A stretch of DNA of 64,000 nt from CAVQCA01 sp963763115. GTDB taxonomy: Bacteria > Pseudomonadota > Gammaproteobacteria > UBA9214. Every line of letters starts with the position of its first letter. Position 1 is the stretch's first letter. The stretch is taken from positions 186,001 to 250,000 of the forward strand of contig CAVXNM010000030.1 of NCBI GenBank assembly GCA_963763115.1. The letters run 5' to 3'. Made by a program: the position numbers and the translations under genes. Shown here piece by piece: positions 1 through 9,119 of this stretch. The notes beneath the pieces were generated by a model that saw only the letters and a list, made by a program, of their open reading frames with translations, was not told where the DNA came from and did no database searches.

Positions 1-1
1 C

Positions 2-172
2 GACCTCAAGGAAGGCCCGCCCTACAACACCGGCGAGGTCACCGGTCCGGGCACGCTGGAATGCGCGTCCTGCGGCGCCGTTATCCGCTTCCATGCCACC
101 GGCTATATCCCCGAGTGTCCGAGCTGCGGACACACGGTATTCCGCCGCAAGTCCGTCACGGACGAAATCTGA
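2..172 (+). CDS. Zinc-ribbon protein, C-terminal part (DUF1451-like)
   Basis: This is the last 56 residues of a gene that enters from the left edge. The frame contains two CxxC knuckles (ECASCG and ECPSCG) about 18 residues apart, the pattern of a zinc-ribbon fold. The preceding GEVTGPGTL stretch and the tail ending TVFRRKS resemble the C-terminal zinc ribbon of the DUF1451/YbeL family. Function is unknown in that family. The start lies outside the window, so length and N-terminal content cannot be judged. Family assignment is from motif memory only. Confidence 0.6.
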   Translation, partial: DLKEGPPYNTGEVTGPGTLECASCGAVIRFHATGYIPECPSCGHTVFRRKSVTDEI

Positions 173-281
173 ACCGGGCGTGACCACCTCAAGTCTTGTC
201 AAAAGCGCATCAGCAGAACGCTCTACCGGGAAATCTCTTCGGTGACTTATTGATTTCAGTGTCCATCCAAAAAGAAGTCAA

Positions 282-351
282 CTCACCGCAAAGACGCAAA
301 GTCTTTTAATTTAATTAAATAATTTCTTTGCGATCTTTGCGTCTTTGCGTT
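282..351. repeat. Dispersed inverted repeat, family A copy 1
   Basis: A left arm caccgcaaagacgcaaag (284-301) faces a right arm ctttgcgtctttgcg (335-349), separated by an AT-rich loop. The transcript or single strand could form a long hairpin. Related copies lie at 45381-45472 (both arms) and 21699-21725 (right arm only). It fills most of the gap between the zinc-ribbon gene and the lnt stop. No coding potential is seen in 173-404. Confidence 0.75.
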
Positions 352-404
352 CAATTATGGCGTTTACGGACGTACACGATTTACGAAGATCAGCAACGTC
401 GAGC

Positions 405-1949
405 CTACCCGGATAATGCCTCGGTACGACGGGCTAACCCCACCACCAGCAGGCAGATCACGCTCAGGATCACCACCGGCGTATTACCCAGCAGCACATA
501 GGGTGTCGCCCCCTGGCGTGGCGTGATGGTTCCGGTAACCACTGCCTCCTCGAACTGCGGGCTGCGGGCAATGACCCGCCCGGTATGGTCGATTATGGCG
601 GAAATACCCGTATTGGTGGCGCGCAGCATGGGTCGTCCGGTTTCCCTGGCCCGCAGGCGCGCCATTTCCAGGTGCTGGTGCGGCGCCAGCGAATCGCCGA
701 ACCAGCCGTCGTTGCTCACATTGACCAGCAAGGCGGCCTGCGGCATGGCGCGGCGGATCTCTTCGGCGAACGCCACCTCGAAGCAGATCGAGGTCGCCAC
801 CGGATAACCGTCGGCCACCAGCAGGGACTGTGTCGACTCGCCGCTGGAAAAATCCGCATTCGGCACCGCCAGCGCGTCCAGGCTGTCGCCCAGCAATCCG
901 CGCAGCGGCAGGTACTCGCCGAACGGCACCAGGTGCTGTTTGTAGTAGAAGCGGCGTTCCTCTCCGAGGGTCACGACGCTGTTGTAGTAGCGCCAGTTCG
1001 TCTTGTCCAGCACCGGGATCCCGGTCAGCAGGACGCTATGCATGTTGCGCAGCTCGGCATCGAGCTGCGGAATGAGGCTGTCCTGCATCTGATCGTAAAA
1101 CGCCGGGATGGCGGTTTCGGGCCACACCACCAGATCCGTGGGCGCCAGGTCGAAGGTGAGCGTCATGTAGCGCGTCAGCGTATGCTTGAAATTATCCGGC
1201 GCCCATTTGGTTTCCTGCGCGATGTTGCCCTGCACCAGCGCCACCTTCAGCGGCGCACCGCGCACGCCGGTCCATTCGACGTGATCCAGCAGGATGCCGC
1301 CCGCCCAGATCACGCCCAGGACAAGCAGGGCCGGCAGTCGCATCCGCCGGTGCAGCAGGGCCGCCAGCATCGCGGCCGTCAGCGTGGCGGCCAGTCCGAC
1401 ACCATAGACACCGGATAGCGGCGCATAGCCGGCCAGCGGGGCGTCGACCTGACTGCTGCCGAGCGTCAGCCAGGGGAACCCGGTGAACAGCCAGCCGCGC
1501 AGCCATTCAAACAGTATCCAGCCGGCGGCAAACGCAACCAGCAGCCGCAACGGCGCCGAAACCGGCAGCCAGCGTTTGAGGCAATAGCCCAGCAAGGCGG
1601 GATAAAGTGCCAGATAGACAACCAGCGCCGCGGTTACCAGGGCGGCGGGCAGCATCGCCACATGTCCGTACGTATGCACACTGACGTACACCCAGGAGAC
1701 GCCTGCGCCGAAATATCCCAGTCCATACAGGGCGCCGTGGCGCAAGGCCTGGCGGGGAGTATCTTCCAGCCACTGGTTGAACAGAACGGCGAGCGAGAGG
1801 TAGGCAACCGGGTACCAGCCCAGCGGAGCGAAGGCCGTCACACCCAGTGCGCCGGCCAGCAGAACAATGATCCCGCCGTAGCGGGCAGACAGCCTGGTCA
1901 CGAAGCGGCGCTTCCCTCGTTGCCGGTGACGGTACCGAGCCGGTGCCAT
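405..1949 (-). CDS. lnt: Apolipoprotein N-acyltransferase
   Basis: Lnt transfers an acyl chain from phospholipid to the N-terminal cysteine of diacylated prolipoproteins in the inner membrane. The 514-residue length fits the family. The first ~220 residues are a multi-helix membrane domain, followed by a nitrilase-like domain. The catalytic triad can be read as E278 (VVWPETAIP), K337 (YYKQHLVPFGEY) and C389 (SICFE). I start at the ATG at 1949 because the upstream continuation of the open frame (to 2117) is the corC gene read out of frame. It is the last gene of the miaB-phoH-ybeY-corC-lnt cluster. As sequenced, the corC frame overlaps its first 443 bases. Confidence 0.95.
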   Translation of the reverse strand: MAPARYRHRQRGKRRFVTRLSARYGGIIVLLAGALGVTAFAPLGWYPVAYLSLAVLFNQWLEDTPRQALRHGALYGLGYFGAGVSWVYVSVHTYGHVAMLPAALVTAALVVYLALYPALLGYCLKRWLPVSAPLRLLVAFAAGWILFEWLRGWLFTGFPWLTLGSSQVDAPLAGYAPLSGVYGVGLAATLTAAMLAALLHRRMRLPALLVLGVIWAGGILLDHVEWTGVRGAPLKVALVQGNIAQETKWAPDNFKHTLTRYMTLTFDLAPTDLVVWPETAIPAFYDQMQDSLIPQLDAELRNMHSVLLTGIPVLDKTNWRYYNSVVTLGEERRFYYKQHLVPFGEYLPLRGLLGDSLDALAVPNADFSSGESTQSLLVADGYPVATSICFEVAFAEEIRRAMPQAALLVNVSNDGWFGDSLAPHQHLEMARLRARETGRPMLRATNTGISAIIDHTGRVIARSPQFEEAVVTGTITPRQGATPYVLLGNTPVVILSVICLLVVGLARRTEALSG

Positions 1950-2805
1950 TATCTCCGGTCGCCTTGGGCAACACGGTGAGCTGCAGCATGTGTACGCGGC
2001 GATTGTCGGCGCGCAGGATCTTGAAGAGATAGTTATCGATGACGATGCGCTCGCCGCGCCGCGGCAGATGGCCGAAACGATGCACCACGAAGCCGCCGAT
2101 GGTATCGAATTCCTCATCCGAATAAACGGTACCGAAATACTCGTTGAAATCCTCGATCGGCGTCAGCGCCTTGATGGTGTAATGCACCGCGCTGTGTTTG
2201 CGGATCGTGCCCTCTTCTTCCACGTCATGCTCGTCCTCGATTTCGCCGACGATCTGCTCCAGCACATCCTCGATGGTGACGATACCGGCGACGCCGCCAT
2301 ACTCGTCCACGACGACAGCCATGTGATTGCGGTTGGAACGGAAGTCCTTCAGCAGCACATTGAGCCGTTTGCTTTCCGGGACAAACACCGCGGGCCGCAG
2401 CAGTTCACGCACATTGAAGCGCTGCTCGTTGCGCTCTATCGCATAGACCAGCAGATCCTTCGCCAGCAGGATGCCCACCACCTCGTCGCGGCTGTCGCCG
2501 ATGACCGGGTAACGCGAATGCCCGGTCTCGACGATGGTGCGCAGCAGTTGCTGCGGATTGGCGTCGCGTTCCAGCATGTCGACCTGGGAACGGGGAATCA
2601 TGATGTCACGCACCCGCATGTCATCGACCTGCAGCACACCCTCTATCATCGCCAGCGCATCGGGATCGAACAGGTTCCTGTCCTGCGCAATGCGCAGCAG
2701 TTCGACCAGCTGTTCGCTGTTCTCGGGCGCGCGCAGCAGGGATCGCTTCAGCCGAGACACCAGGGCATGCATCGGCGCGGCATTGAATTGATGTACTTTA
2801 CTCAT
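1949..2805 (-). CDS. corC: CBS/CorC_HlyC transporter-associated protein, 3' end disrupted
   Basis: Homologous to E. coli YbeX/CorC, which is linked to magnesium/cobalt handling and ribosome function. Two CBS domains (about residues 65-190, with MIPRSQVDML and VVVDEYGGVAGIVT) are followed by the CorC_HlyC domain (about 205-285). Conservation ends near LQLTVLP. As read, the frame has no stop there and runs on to 1507, giving 432 residues; the last ~147 are lnt translated out of frame. Restoring one C in the CCC run (minus strand, 1966-1968) would give ...LPQGDRR and a TAA at 1951-1949 overlapping the lnt ATG as TAATG, and a length (~285 aa) usual for the family. I therefore give the repaired end. 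Confidence 0.85.
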
Positions 2806-2882
2806 TTTAAATCTATGGCTTACGTTAGTTTTTCAACATGATTTCCAGATGACGGAGTCGGGCAACTCCGGTACGTCATACT

Positions 2883-3377
2883 TCAATTATAGGGATCGGC
2901 AAATCCCAGCCCGGCCAGCAACCGTGCCTCCAGCGCCTCCATGCGTTGGGCATCCGAGTCATGGTGATGATCGTAACCCTGCAGATGCAGTACGCCGTGC
3001 ATCACCAGGTGAGCCCAGTGCGCTTCCAGTGGCTTACCCTGCCTGACCGCCTCCTCCGCCACCACCGGTGCACATACCACAACATCACCGAGCAGCCCGG
3101 AGGAGGCGCCCGGCAGGGGTTCGTAGGGGAATGACAGGACATTGGTCACGCCCGACTTGCCGCGATAGCGATGGTTGAGTGCCGTCATCTCCGCCTCGTC
3201 AACGAGTCGCACCACCAGCTCCACGTTATACTCCCGGCCCTGCAGGGCATGGGAGACCCAGCGCCGAATGGCATCGGGCGACGGCAATGTTTCGCCGGCG
3301 ACGGCATACTGGACCTCGATGGACGGCGCTTCGACGTCCGGGTCTGTCTCAGGGTTTTCCGGTGTTTGTCCTGTCAT
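2883..3377 (-). CDS. ybeY: Endoribonuclease YbeY, rRNA maturation factor
   Basis: YbeY is a single-strand metal-dependent RNase needed for 16S rRNA 3'-end maturation and ribosome quality control. The signature zinc-binding motif is present as HGVLHLQGYDH (three His). The upstream TNVLSFPYE and LGDVVVC segments are also typical. The 164-residue length is slightly above the usual ~150 because of an acidic N-terminal extension. The start overlaps the phoH stop by 29 nt, consistent with translational coupling within the cluster; no later Met precedes the conserved core. Confidence 0.95.
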   Translation of the reverse strand: MTGQTPENPETDPDVEAPSIEVQYAVAGETLPSPDAIRRWVSHALQGREYNVELVVRLVDEAEMTALNHRYRGKSGVTNVLSFPYEPLPGASSGLLGDVVVCAPVVAEEAVRQGKPLEAHWAHLVMHGVLHLQGYDHHHDSDAQRMEALEARLLAGLGFADPYN

Positions 3378-4305
3378 ACGCCTCGTACGCCGAGATGATC
3401 CGCTGCACCAGTGGATGCCTCACCACATCATGTGCCGCGAAAAAAGTGAAACTTATACCGCCCTGCTGCCGCAGCACATCGATTACCTGGCGCAGGCCGG
3501 ACTGAGTTTGCTTGGGCAGATCGACCTGGGTGATGTCGCCCGTCACCACCGCCGTCGAACCGAACCCGATGCGGGTCAGAAACATCTTCATCTGTTCCAC
3601 CGTGGTGTTCTGCGCCTCGTCGAGAATGATGAACGAGTCGTTCAGACTGCGCCCGCGCATGAAGGCGAGCGGCGCCACCTCGATGACGTTGCGCTCGATC
3701 AGCTTGGCCACACGGTCGAGGCCGAACATTTCATAGAGCGCGTCATAGAGCGGGCGCAGATAGGGATCCACCTTCTGCACCATGTCGCCGGGCAGGAATC
3801 CCAGCCGCTCGCCCGCTTCCACGGCCGGGCGCACCAGCACCAGCCGGCTGACCTTTTCCTGCTCCAGCGCCTGCACGGCGCAGGCAACTGCCAGATAGGT
3901 CTTGCCGGTGCCCGCGGGCCCGATGCCGAAGTTCAGATCGTGCTTCAGAATATTCTGCAGGTAATGGCGCTGGTTCACACCGCGCGGCGTGATGAAGGAG
4001 TGCGGGGTACGAATCACGATCTCGTGATCATCCCCTGTCTGATCGGAGGTTACCGCAAAAGCATCCACTTCCTGCAGGTGAAGGTGGATCTTCTCGGGCG
4101 TGAGCGCGCCCTTCGCGGTTTCCGCATACAGTCCTTCGATGATACTGCCCGCGCGCTCCACCGAGCCGGCGTCGCCGATGATGCGGAACTGGTGGCCCCG
4201 GTTGTTGATCTCCACGCCGAGCCGCTGTTCGAGCTGGTGAAGGTGTTGGTCGAACTGGCCGCACAACTCGGCAAGACGCTCATTGTCCGCTGGCTCGATC
4301 GCCAT
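3349..4305 (-). CDS. phoH: PhoH-like ATPase (YbeZ)
   Basis: A PhoH/YbeZ-type P-loop ATPase with a Walker A of GPAGTGKTYLA and a Walker B of FIILDEAQN, plus the VTGDITQVDLP segment typical of the family. YbeZ works with YbeY in RNA metabolism. The open frame extends upstream to 4458, but that part overlaps miaB coding sequence. I place the start at the ATG at 4305 (MAIEPADNERL), 34 nt after the miaB stop, giving 318 residues, close to the usual ~320-345. Confidence 0.92.
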   Translation of the reverse strand: MAIEPADNERLAELCGQFDQHLHQLEQRLGVEINNRGHQFRIIGDAGSVERAGSIIEGLYAETAKGALTPEKIHLHLQEVDAFAVTSDQTGDDHEIVIRTPHSFITPRGVNQRHYLQNILKHDLNFGIGPAGTGKTYLAVACAVQALEQEKVSRLVLVRPAVEAGERLGFLPGDMVQKVDPYLRPLYDALYEMFGLDRVAKLIERNVIEVAPLAFMRGRSLNDSFIILDEAQNTTVEQMKMFLTRIGFGSTAVVTGDITQVDLPKQTQSGLRQVIDVLRQQGGISFTFFAAHDVVRHPLVQRIISAYEAYDRTNTGKP

Positions 4306-4339
4306 GTCGATGGAATGGATGGAGCGATCCAAAACTGAC

Positions 4340-5714
4340 TCAGGCACCGGCGGTGGCAACTTCACCGGCCCGGCGCGCGATCTCCTCCGTCGCCACGACC
4401 ACACCGCGCAGTGAATTCGGCAGTGCCTCGGTAATGCGAACATCGACGAAGCGGCCAATCAACGCGGGATCGCCATCGAAGTTGACGACGCGGTTGTTCT
4501 CCGTGCGCCCGCACAGCTGATCGGTGCGTTTGCGCGAGGGATGCTCCACGAGGACACGTTCAACGCGACCGACCATATTCCGGCTTATCCCGGCCGCCAG
4601 TTCGCCGATGCGCACCTGCAGCTGCGCCAGGCGTTCCCGCTTGACCGTCATCGGTACGTCATCCGGCAAGTCGGCGGCCGGCGTGCCGGGGCGGCGGCTG
4701 TAGATAAAGCTGAACGAGTGATCGAAACCGACCGTCTCGATCAGCACCATGGTCTGCTCGAAATCCTCATCGGTTTCGCCGGGAAAGCCGACGATGAAAT
4801 CCGACGACAGGCTAATGCCGGGACGCGCCTCGCGCAGGCGGCGGATGATCGAACGGTATTCCTGCGCGGTGTGGTTGCGTTTCATCTGCGCCAGGACGCG
4901 GTCCGAACCGCTCTGCACCGGAAGATGCAGGTGCCCGACCAGCTCCGGCACCTCGGCATGAGCCTGAATCAGGCTCTCGGTCATCTGCAGCGGGTGCGAG
5001 GTGGTGTAGCGGATGCGGTCGATGCCGTCGATGGCTGCCAGGCAGGTGATCAGCAGCGCCAGGTCGGCGTTCTCGCCGTCGTGCATCGCCCCGCAGATAG
5101 GCGTTGACGTTCTGCCCGAGCAGGGTGATTTCGCGCACTCCCTGCGCGGCGAGCGCCACGCACTCGGCGATGACGTCGTCGAAGGGCCGGCTGACCTCTT
5201 CGCCGCGCGTGTAGGGCACGACGCAGAAACTGCAGTACTTGCTGCAGCCTTCCATGACGGAAACGAAGGCCGTCGGGCCATCGGCGCGCGGCGCCGGCAG
5301 GCAGTCGAACTTCTCGATCTCGGGAAAGCTCACATCGATGACCGCCCGGCGCGCGCGCCGGGACTCGTCCAGCATCTGCGGCAGGCGATGCAGTGTCTGC
5401 GGCCCGAACACCAGATCGACGTAGGGCGCGCGGTCGCGGATAGCCTCGCCTTCCTGGCTGGCCACACACCCCCCCACACCGATCACCAGGGACGGGTTGC
5501 TGTCCTTTAGTTCCTTCCAGCGGCCGAGTTCCGAGAAGACCTTTTCCTGGGCCTTCTCGCGTATGGAGCAGGTATTGAGCAGCAGCACATCCGCCAGGGC
5601 GGGATCCTGCACGACCTCGAAACGGTGCGAAGTCGCGAGCACGTCCGCCATCCGGGAGGAATCGTACTCGTTCATCTGGCAACCGTGTGTCTTGATATAG
5701 AGTTTGCGTGTCAT
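4340..5714 (-). CDS. miaB: tRNA-2-methylthio-N6-dimethylallyladenosine synthase, frameshifted
   Basis: MiaB is the radical-SAM methylthiotransferase that adds the methylthio group to ms2i6A37 of tRNA. The N-terminal frame (from 5714) carries the auxiliary-cluster cysteines (HGCQMN, LNTCSIRE, GGCVAS) and the radical-SAM CSKYCSFC. The reading is then lost after NVNAYLR and resumes in the neighbouring frame at AMHDGENADL, continuing through the TRAM domain to 4340. Removing one C from the CCCC run at 5089-5092 joins the halves into a 457-residue protein of normal length. As read it is broken. Whether this is a sequencing error or a real mutation cannot be told here. Confidence 0.93.
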
Positions 5715-6096
5715 CCAGCTTCAGAAAGTTTCCGGAACCACCTCAATATACTTTGTTTACCGGCCGGATTCCATGCGGGATATCCCCGCCGTTAGAACCG
5801 GATTGGCCACGGAAGCACAGGGAATAACTCGGAAAATATATCGATCCAATAAGCTGGAATCACTGAATGCTCGCAGATCTGGAGGTTGACAGCGATGTTT
5901 TGTCACCCCGTTTCGGCAGTGGTTTGCACGATTGCTGGCGAACAGGATACCGCGGGCCCTATGACATTCAATCAAGCTGTTCTTTCCCTGAATGAGGGGT
6001 TTCAATTATCCAATCTATGCTTTATCGCCATTCCGGTGTGCGCGCCGGGTAATACAGACTATTTTTTCCCGTGTGCTTCCGTGCTCGAAATAGTAG
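5715..6096. other. Gene-free stretch with split repeat family B arms
   Basis: No convincing coding frame is seen. It contains ccacggaagcacaggga at about 5807-5823 and the complementary-sense arm cccgtgtgcttccgtg at 6068-6083, inverted relative to each other and about 245 nt apart. This could be one family B element with an expanded centre, or two half copies. The second arm lies immediately 3' of rnpB. Confidence 0.55.
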
Positions 6097-6512
6097 GGAG
6101 CCGGCCGGTAAGCCGGGTTCTGTCGTGGACAGCCATTCCTCTGGGATGCACGTCACCGCGCACCTCAAGCAACCTACCCGGGAACCATGCGGGCCGCATG
6201 AACGTTCCCCTATTTGGTCTTGCTCCGGGTGGGGTTTTCCCTGCCACGGCTGTTGCCAGACGCGCGGTGCGCTCTTACCGCACCATTTCACCCTTACCGA
6301 CACCGTAGCGCCGGCGGTATATTTTCTGTGGCACTTTCCGTAGGCTTGCGCCTCCCAGGCGTTACCTGGCACCCTGCCCTGTGGAGCCCGGACTTTCCTC
6401 CAGGAAAACGGGTCGGAGTCAACTTCTTCCAGTCGACTCCCGGCATTGAAAGGCATCAATACCAGAAATTGACTCCGATCCCGTTTTCCCAGCGACTGTC
6501 TGGCCGACTCCC
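6097..6512 (-). ncRNA. rnpB: RNase P RNA, bacterial class A
   Basis: The catalytic RNA of RNase P, which matures tRNA 5' ends. On the minus strand the conserved blocks appear in order: P1/P2 start ggccagacagtcgc, gaggaaagtccgggctcc (CR I), cagggtgccaggtaacgcct, gtaagggtgaaa with ggtaagagcgcacc, ggagcaagaccaaatagg, and the 3' block gacagaacccggctta. P1 closes as gggagtcggcc with ggccggctccc, which sets both ends. The length of about 416 nt is longer than E. coli (377 nt), with much of the excess in the P3 arm (see findings). Confidence 0.96.
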
Positions 6513-6519
6513 GATGTGA

Positions 6520-6525
6520 AGTATA
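6520..6525 (-). promoter_or_regulatory. Probable -10 box of rnpB
   Basis: A good sigma-70 -10 hexamer TATACT (minus strand) sits 7 nt upstream of the inferred rnpB 5' end. No clear -35 is seen at 17 nt; ttattc at about 18 nt is a weak match. Confidence 0.5.
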
Positions 6526-6631
6526 GAGGAATGCGTCGCACCTGAATAACCATTGTCAGCGTAACACTTAAAGTAATTTATAGTAATATTTAATTATATA
6601 TTGTTTTATTTATTATTATTCACCGAATACC

Positions 6632-7141
6632 CTAGCGATCACGGTCACGCCAGGGTTTGCGGCAGCCGCGGAAAAGTCTGCCGAGAATCCGGTTGAGAAT
6701 ATTATTCCGCTGGAGACCCGGTATCAGCGCCCGTTGCTCACGCAGGCGGAATTCCTGCTTAAGGCGCTTCAGTCCGGCGTGACTTGCGTCGATAGTCAGC
6801 CCCCGGCGCAAGGCCGTATAGGCGCTCTCCCGGAAACCCAGTTTGTGCTCGGCCACGGCAAGGTTGTAATAGACCTCGGCATCAAAGCGCTCGCCCACGG
6901 CGGCCTTGCGGCACAGCTTCACGCCGTTCCTGTCACCCATATGGACGCGTGCCAGACCATGGTAGGAGGTATAACGGTTATGGTAGATGTCATCCATTTC
7001 GGCCTGATCATCCGCGTCCCGGAAAAAACCCAACGCACCTTCCCAGTCCTGATTCCGGAAGCATCTCAGGCCGCTGACGAAATCAGCGCGCAACCGAACG
7101 CGGCTGCCGGATTCCCAAGGATCTATGTGCGCCATCCGCAT
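6632..7141 (-). CDS. TPR-like hypothetical protein
   Basis: Helical-repeat protein of about 170 residues. The segments FVSGLRCFRNQDWEGALGFF, YHGLARVHMG, AEVYYNLAVAEHKLG and YTALRRGLTIDASHAGLK have the spacing of two or three tetratricopeptide repeats. No signal peptide or catalytic motif is visible. The open frame continues to 7276, but the extra residues are Arg/Ser rich; the ATG-CGG-ATG pair at 7141/7135 is preceded by a gggg stretch, so I start there. Divergent from glgA with a 226-nt gap. The C-terminus is basic. Confidence 0.6.
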   Translation of the reverse strand: MRMAHIDPWESGSRVRLRADFVSGLRCFRNQDWEGALGFFRDADDQAEMDDIYHNRYTSYHGLARVHMGDRNGVKLCRKAAVGERFDAEVYYNLAVAEHKLGFRESAYTALRRGLTIDASHAGLKRLKQEFRLREQRALIPGLQRNNILNRILGRLFRGCRKPWRDRDR

Positions 7142-7367
7142 CCCCCGCTCTGTTCTGCTTGACCCGACTGTAACGCCACGTGATACCACTGTCACACCAG
7201 TGACGTGGCTCCGCAGGAATCTGTCTGCGCGCCTCTCACCTCGCGTGAAGCTTAATAAAAACAAGTCAAAACGCAACCGTCCGCTTGCTTGACGCCATCC
7301 CGGTCATGCTTCACCCTTGCGCCTTTCTCACCATCCCGGTTCGATCCACCGCAAGGCATTTATCGCG

Positions 7368-8837
7368 ATGAAAATCCTGTTCGCCAGCAGCGAAGCCCAT
7401 CCGCTCATTAAAACCGGCGGACTCGCCGATGTTTCCGGAAGCCTTCCGCGCGCCATCCTCAACCAGCGGCAGGACATCCGACTCATCATCCCCGCCTACC
7501 GGCAGGTGCTGGGACAGGGCAACCGCCTGGAATTCGCCGCCCATCTTGAACTGCCGGGTGTCGATGAGCCGGTGCGCATCCTTTGCGGACGCCTGCCCGG
7601 CAGCAAGGTCACGCTCTACCTGGTCGACTCACCCGGCCACTTCGACCGCACAGGCAATCCCTATACCATGGAAGACGGCAATCCCTGGCCGGATAACGCC
7701 GAGCGCTTCGGCGCGTTCTGCCGCGCGGTTTACGCCATCGCCGTGGACGCGGCCGGACTGGGCTGGCGGGCGGATATCGTGCATTGCAACGACTGGCAAA
7801 CCGGGTTGGTGCCGCCGATGCTGGCAGAATCGCCCCGTGCGCCGGCCTCGATCTTCACCATCCACAACCTCGCCTACCAGGGGCAGTTCGACCGGGATAC
7901 TTTCGATTCACTCGGGCTTCCACCGCACTGGTGGTCGATGGACGCGCTGGAATTTCATGACCAGTTCTCGTTCATCAAGGGCGGTCTGGTGTTCTCCGAC
8001 TGGCTCACCACGGTCAGCCCGACCTACGCGCAGGAGATCCGCACCCCGGCTTTCGGTTACGGGCTGGAGGGTCTGCTCAAGCACCGCGAGGACACCCTCA
8101 CCGGTATCCTGAATGGTGTGGATTACACCGTCTGGAATCCCGGCGGCGATCCGCATATCCCGGTCCAGTACAACCGCCGCTCCCTGGCCCACAAGGCCGG
8201 TAACAAGCGCGTCCTGCAGGAGCGTCTAGGGCTGCCGGTAAAGGACGCGGCTCCCCTGTTTGGCGTCATCAGCCGTCTGGTCGGACAGAAAGGCATCGAT
8301 CTGGTTCTGGAAATCCTGCCGATGCTGCTGCAGCAGAACGCTCAACTGGTGGTGCTAGGCAGCGGCGACAAGCTGCTGGAGGCCGCCCTGCGCAAGGCTC
8401 GCGTGGAGAATCCGGAAGCCATCGGCCTGCATATCGGTTATGACGAGTCGCTGGCGCACCTTATCGAAGCCGGTGCGGACGCCTTCCTGATGCCCTCACG
8501 CTTCGAGCCCTGCGGTCTGAACCAGATCTACAGCCTGCGTTATGGAACCGTTCCCGTCGTGCGCCGGACCGGTGGCCTGGCCGACACAGTCGTCGATACC
8601 ACGGAGCTTACCCTCGCGGAGAATACCGCCACCGGCTTCTGCTTCGACGCCCCTGCGGCGCCGGCGCTGTGGGAGGCCGTGGAGCGCGCCATCCACCATT
8701 ACCGCGCGCCCGAACTCTGGCAGCAACTGATCGAAACCGGCATGCGACAGAATTTCAGCTGGCGACGCAGCGCTGAAGACTACATCGAATTGTACAAGCG
8801 GGTGATGGGTCAACGCACCCCGGAAGTCGGCGGGTAA
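7368..8837 (+). CDS. glgA: Glycogen synthase (ADP-glucose, GT5)
   Basis: Transfers glucose from ADP-glucose to the growing alpha-1,4-glucan. The N-terminal KTGGLADV motif (K15 binds ADP-glucose), the HCNDWQTGL and TIHNLAYQG blocks, and the C-terminal MPSRFEPCGLNQIYSLRYG block are diagnostic of GT5 starch/glycogen synthases. The 489-residue length fits the family. I start at the ATG at 7368 (MKILFASSEA), preceded by aagg 10 nt upstream; the frame is open to 7317 without a good site. No other glg genes are nearby, so the gene looks monocistronic. Phosphoglucomutase lies far away at 56.5 kb. Confidence 0.96.
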   Translation: MKILFASSEAHPLIKTGGLADVSGSLPRAILNQRQDIRLIIPAYRQVLGQGNRLEFAAHLELPGVDEPVRILCGRLPGSKVTLYLVDSPGHFDRTGNPYTMEDGNPWPDNAERFGAFCRAVYAIAVDAAGLGWRADIVHCNDWQTGLVPPMLAESPRAPASIFTIHNLAYQGQFDRDTFDSLGLPPHWWSMDALEFHDQFSFIKGGLVFSDWLTTVSPTYAQEIRTPAFGYGLEGLLKHREDTLTGILNGVDYTVWNPGGDPHIPVQYNRRSLAHKAGNKRVLQERLGLPVKDAAPLFGVISRLVGQKGIDLVLEILPMLLQQNAQLVVLGSGDKLLEAALRKARVENPEAIGLHIGYDESLAHLIEAGADAFLMPSRFEPCGLNQIYSLRYGTVPVVRRTGGLADTVVDTTELTLAENTATGFCFDAPAAPALWEAVERAIHHYRAPELWQQLIETGMRQNFSWRRSAEDYIELYKRVMGQRTPEVGG

Positions 8838-9087
8838 CAACTTCAGGTTGCCTCTGTATTTCGTGATTTCTCCTGCAGCAACGAATAATTCCGTTGATCG
8901 GAAAACCGTTTGCGGACATACCCAAAAAGCACAAGCACCCGCCGCCGGAAGATATTCGCAAATTAAAGTTGTCCAGAGTCCTTATTAAACCGTCATCTGG
9001 AAACATTCTCGCGATCGATACTCAATCTGAGCGTTTGACTGAAAACCGTCCATGCCGCGTATAATTCACGGCTCGATAACCTGGATC

Positions 9088-9109
9088 AGGCCACGCTTCG
9101 CCGTGGCCT
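9088..9109 (+). promoter_or_regulatory. Hairpin in ppc leader
   Basis: aggccacg (9088-9095) pairs with cgtggcct (9102-9109) around a short loop and is followed by a T-rich stretch, directly before the ppc ATG at 9120. No Shine-Dalgarno sequence lies between hairpin and ATG. It might be an attenuator-like leader element or a terminator for transcription arriving from glgA. The rest of the 8838-9119 gap shows nothing recognisable. Confidence 0.45.
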
Positions 9110-9119
9110 GTTTGCTTGC

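Noticed and set aside
1507..1949. A true 147-residue C-terminal domain of CorC
   Set aside because: The residues are Arg/Gly/Pro-rich and are lnt read out of frame; a one-base indel explains the extension more simply.
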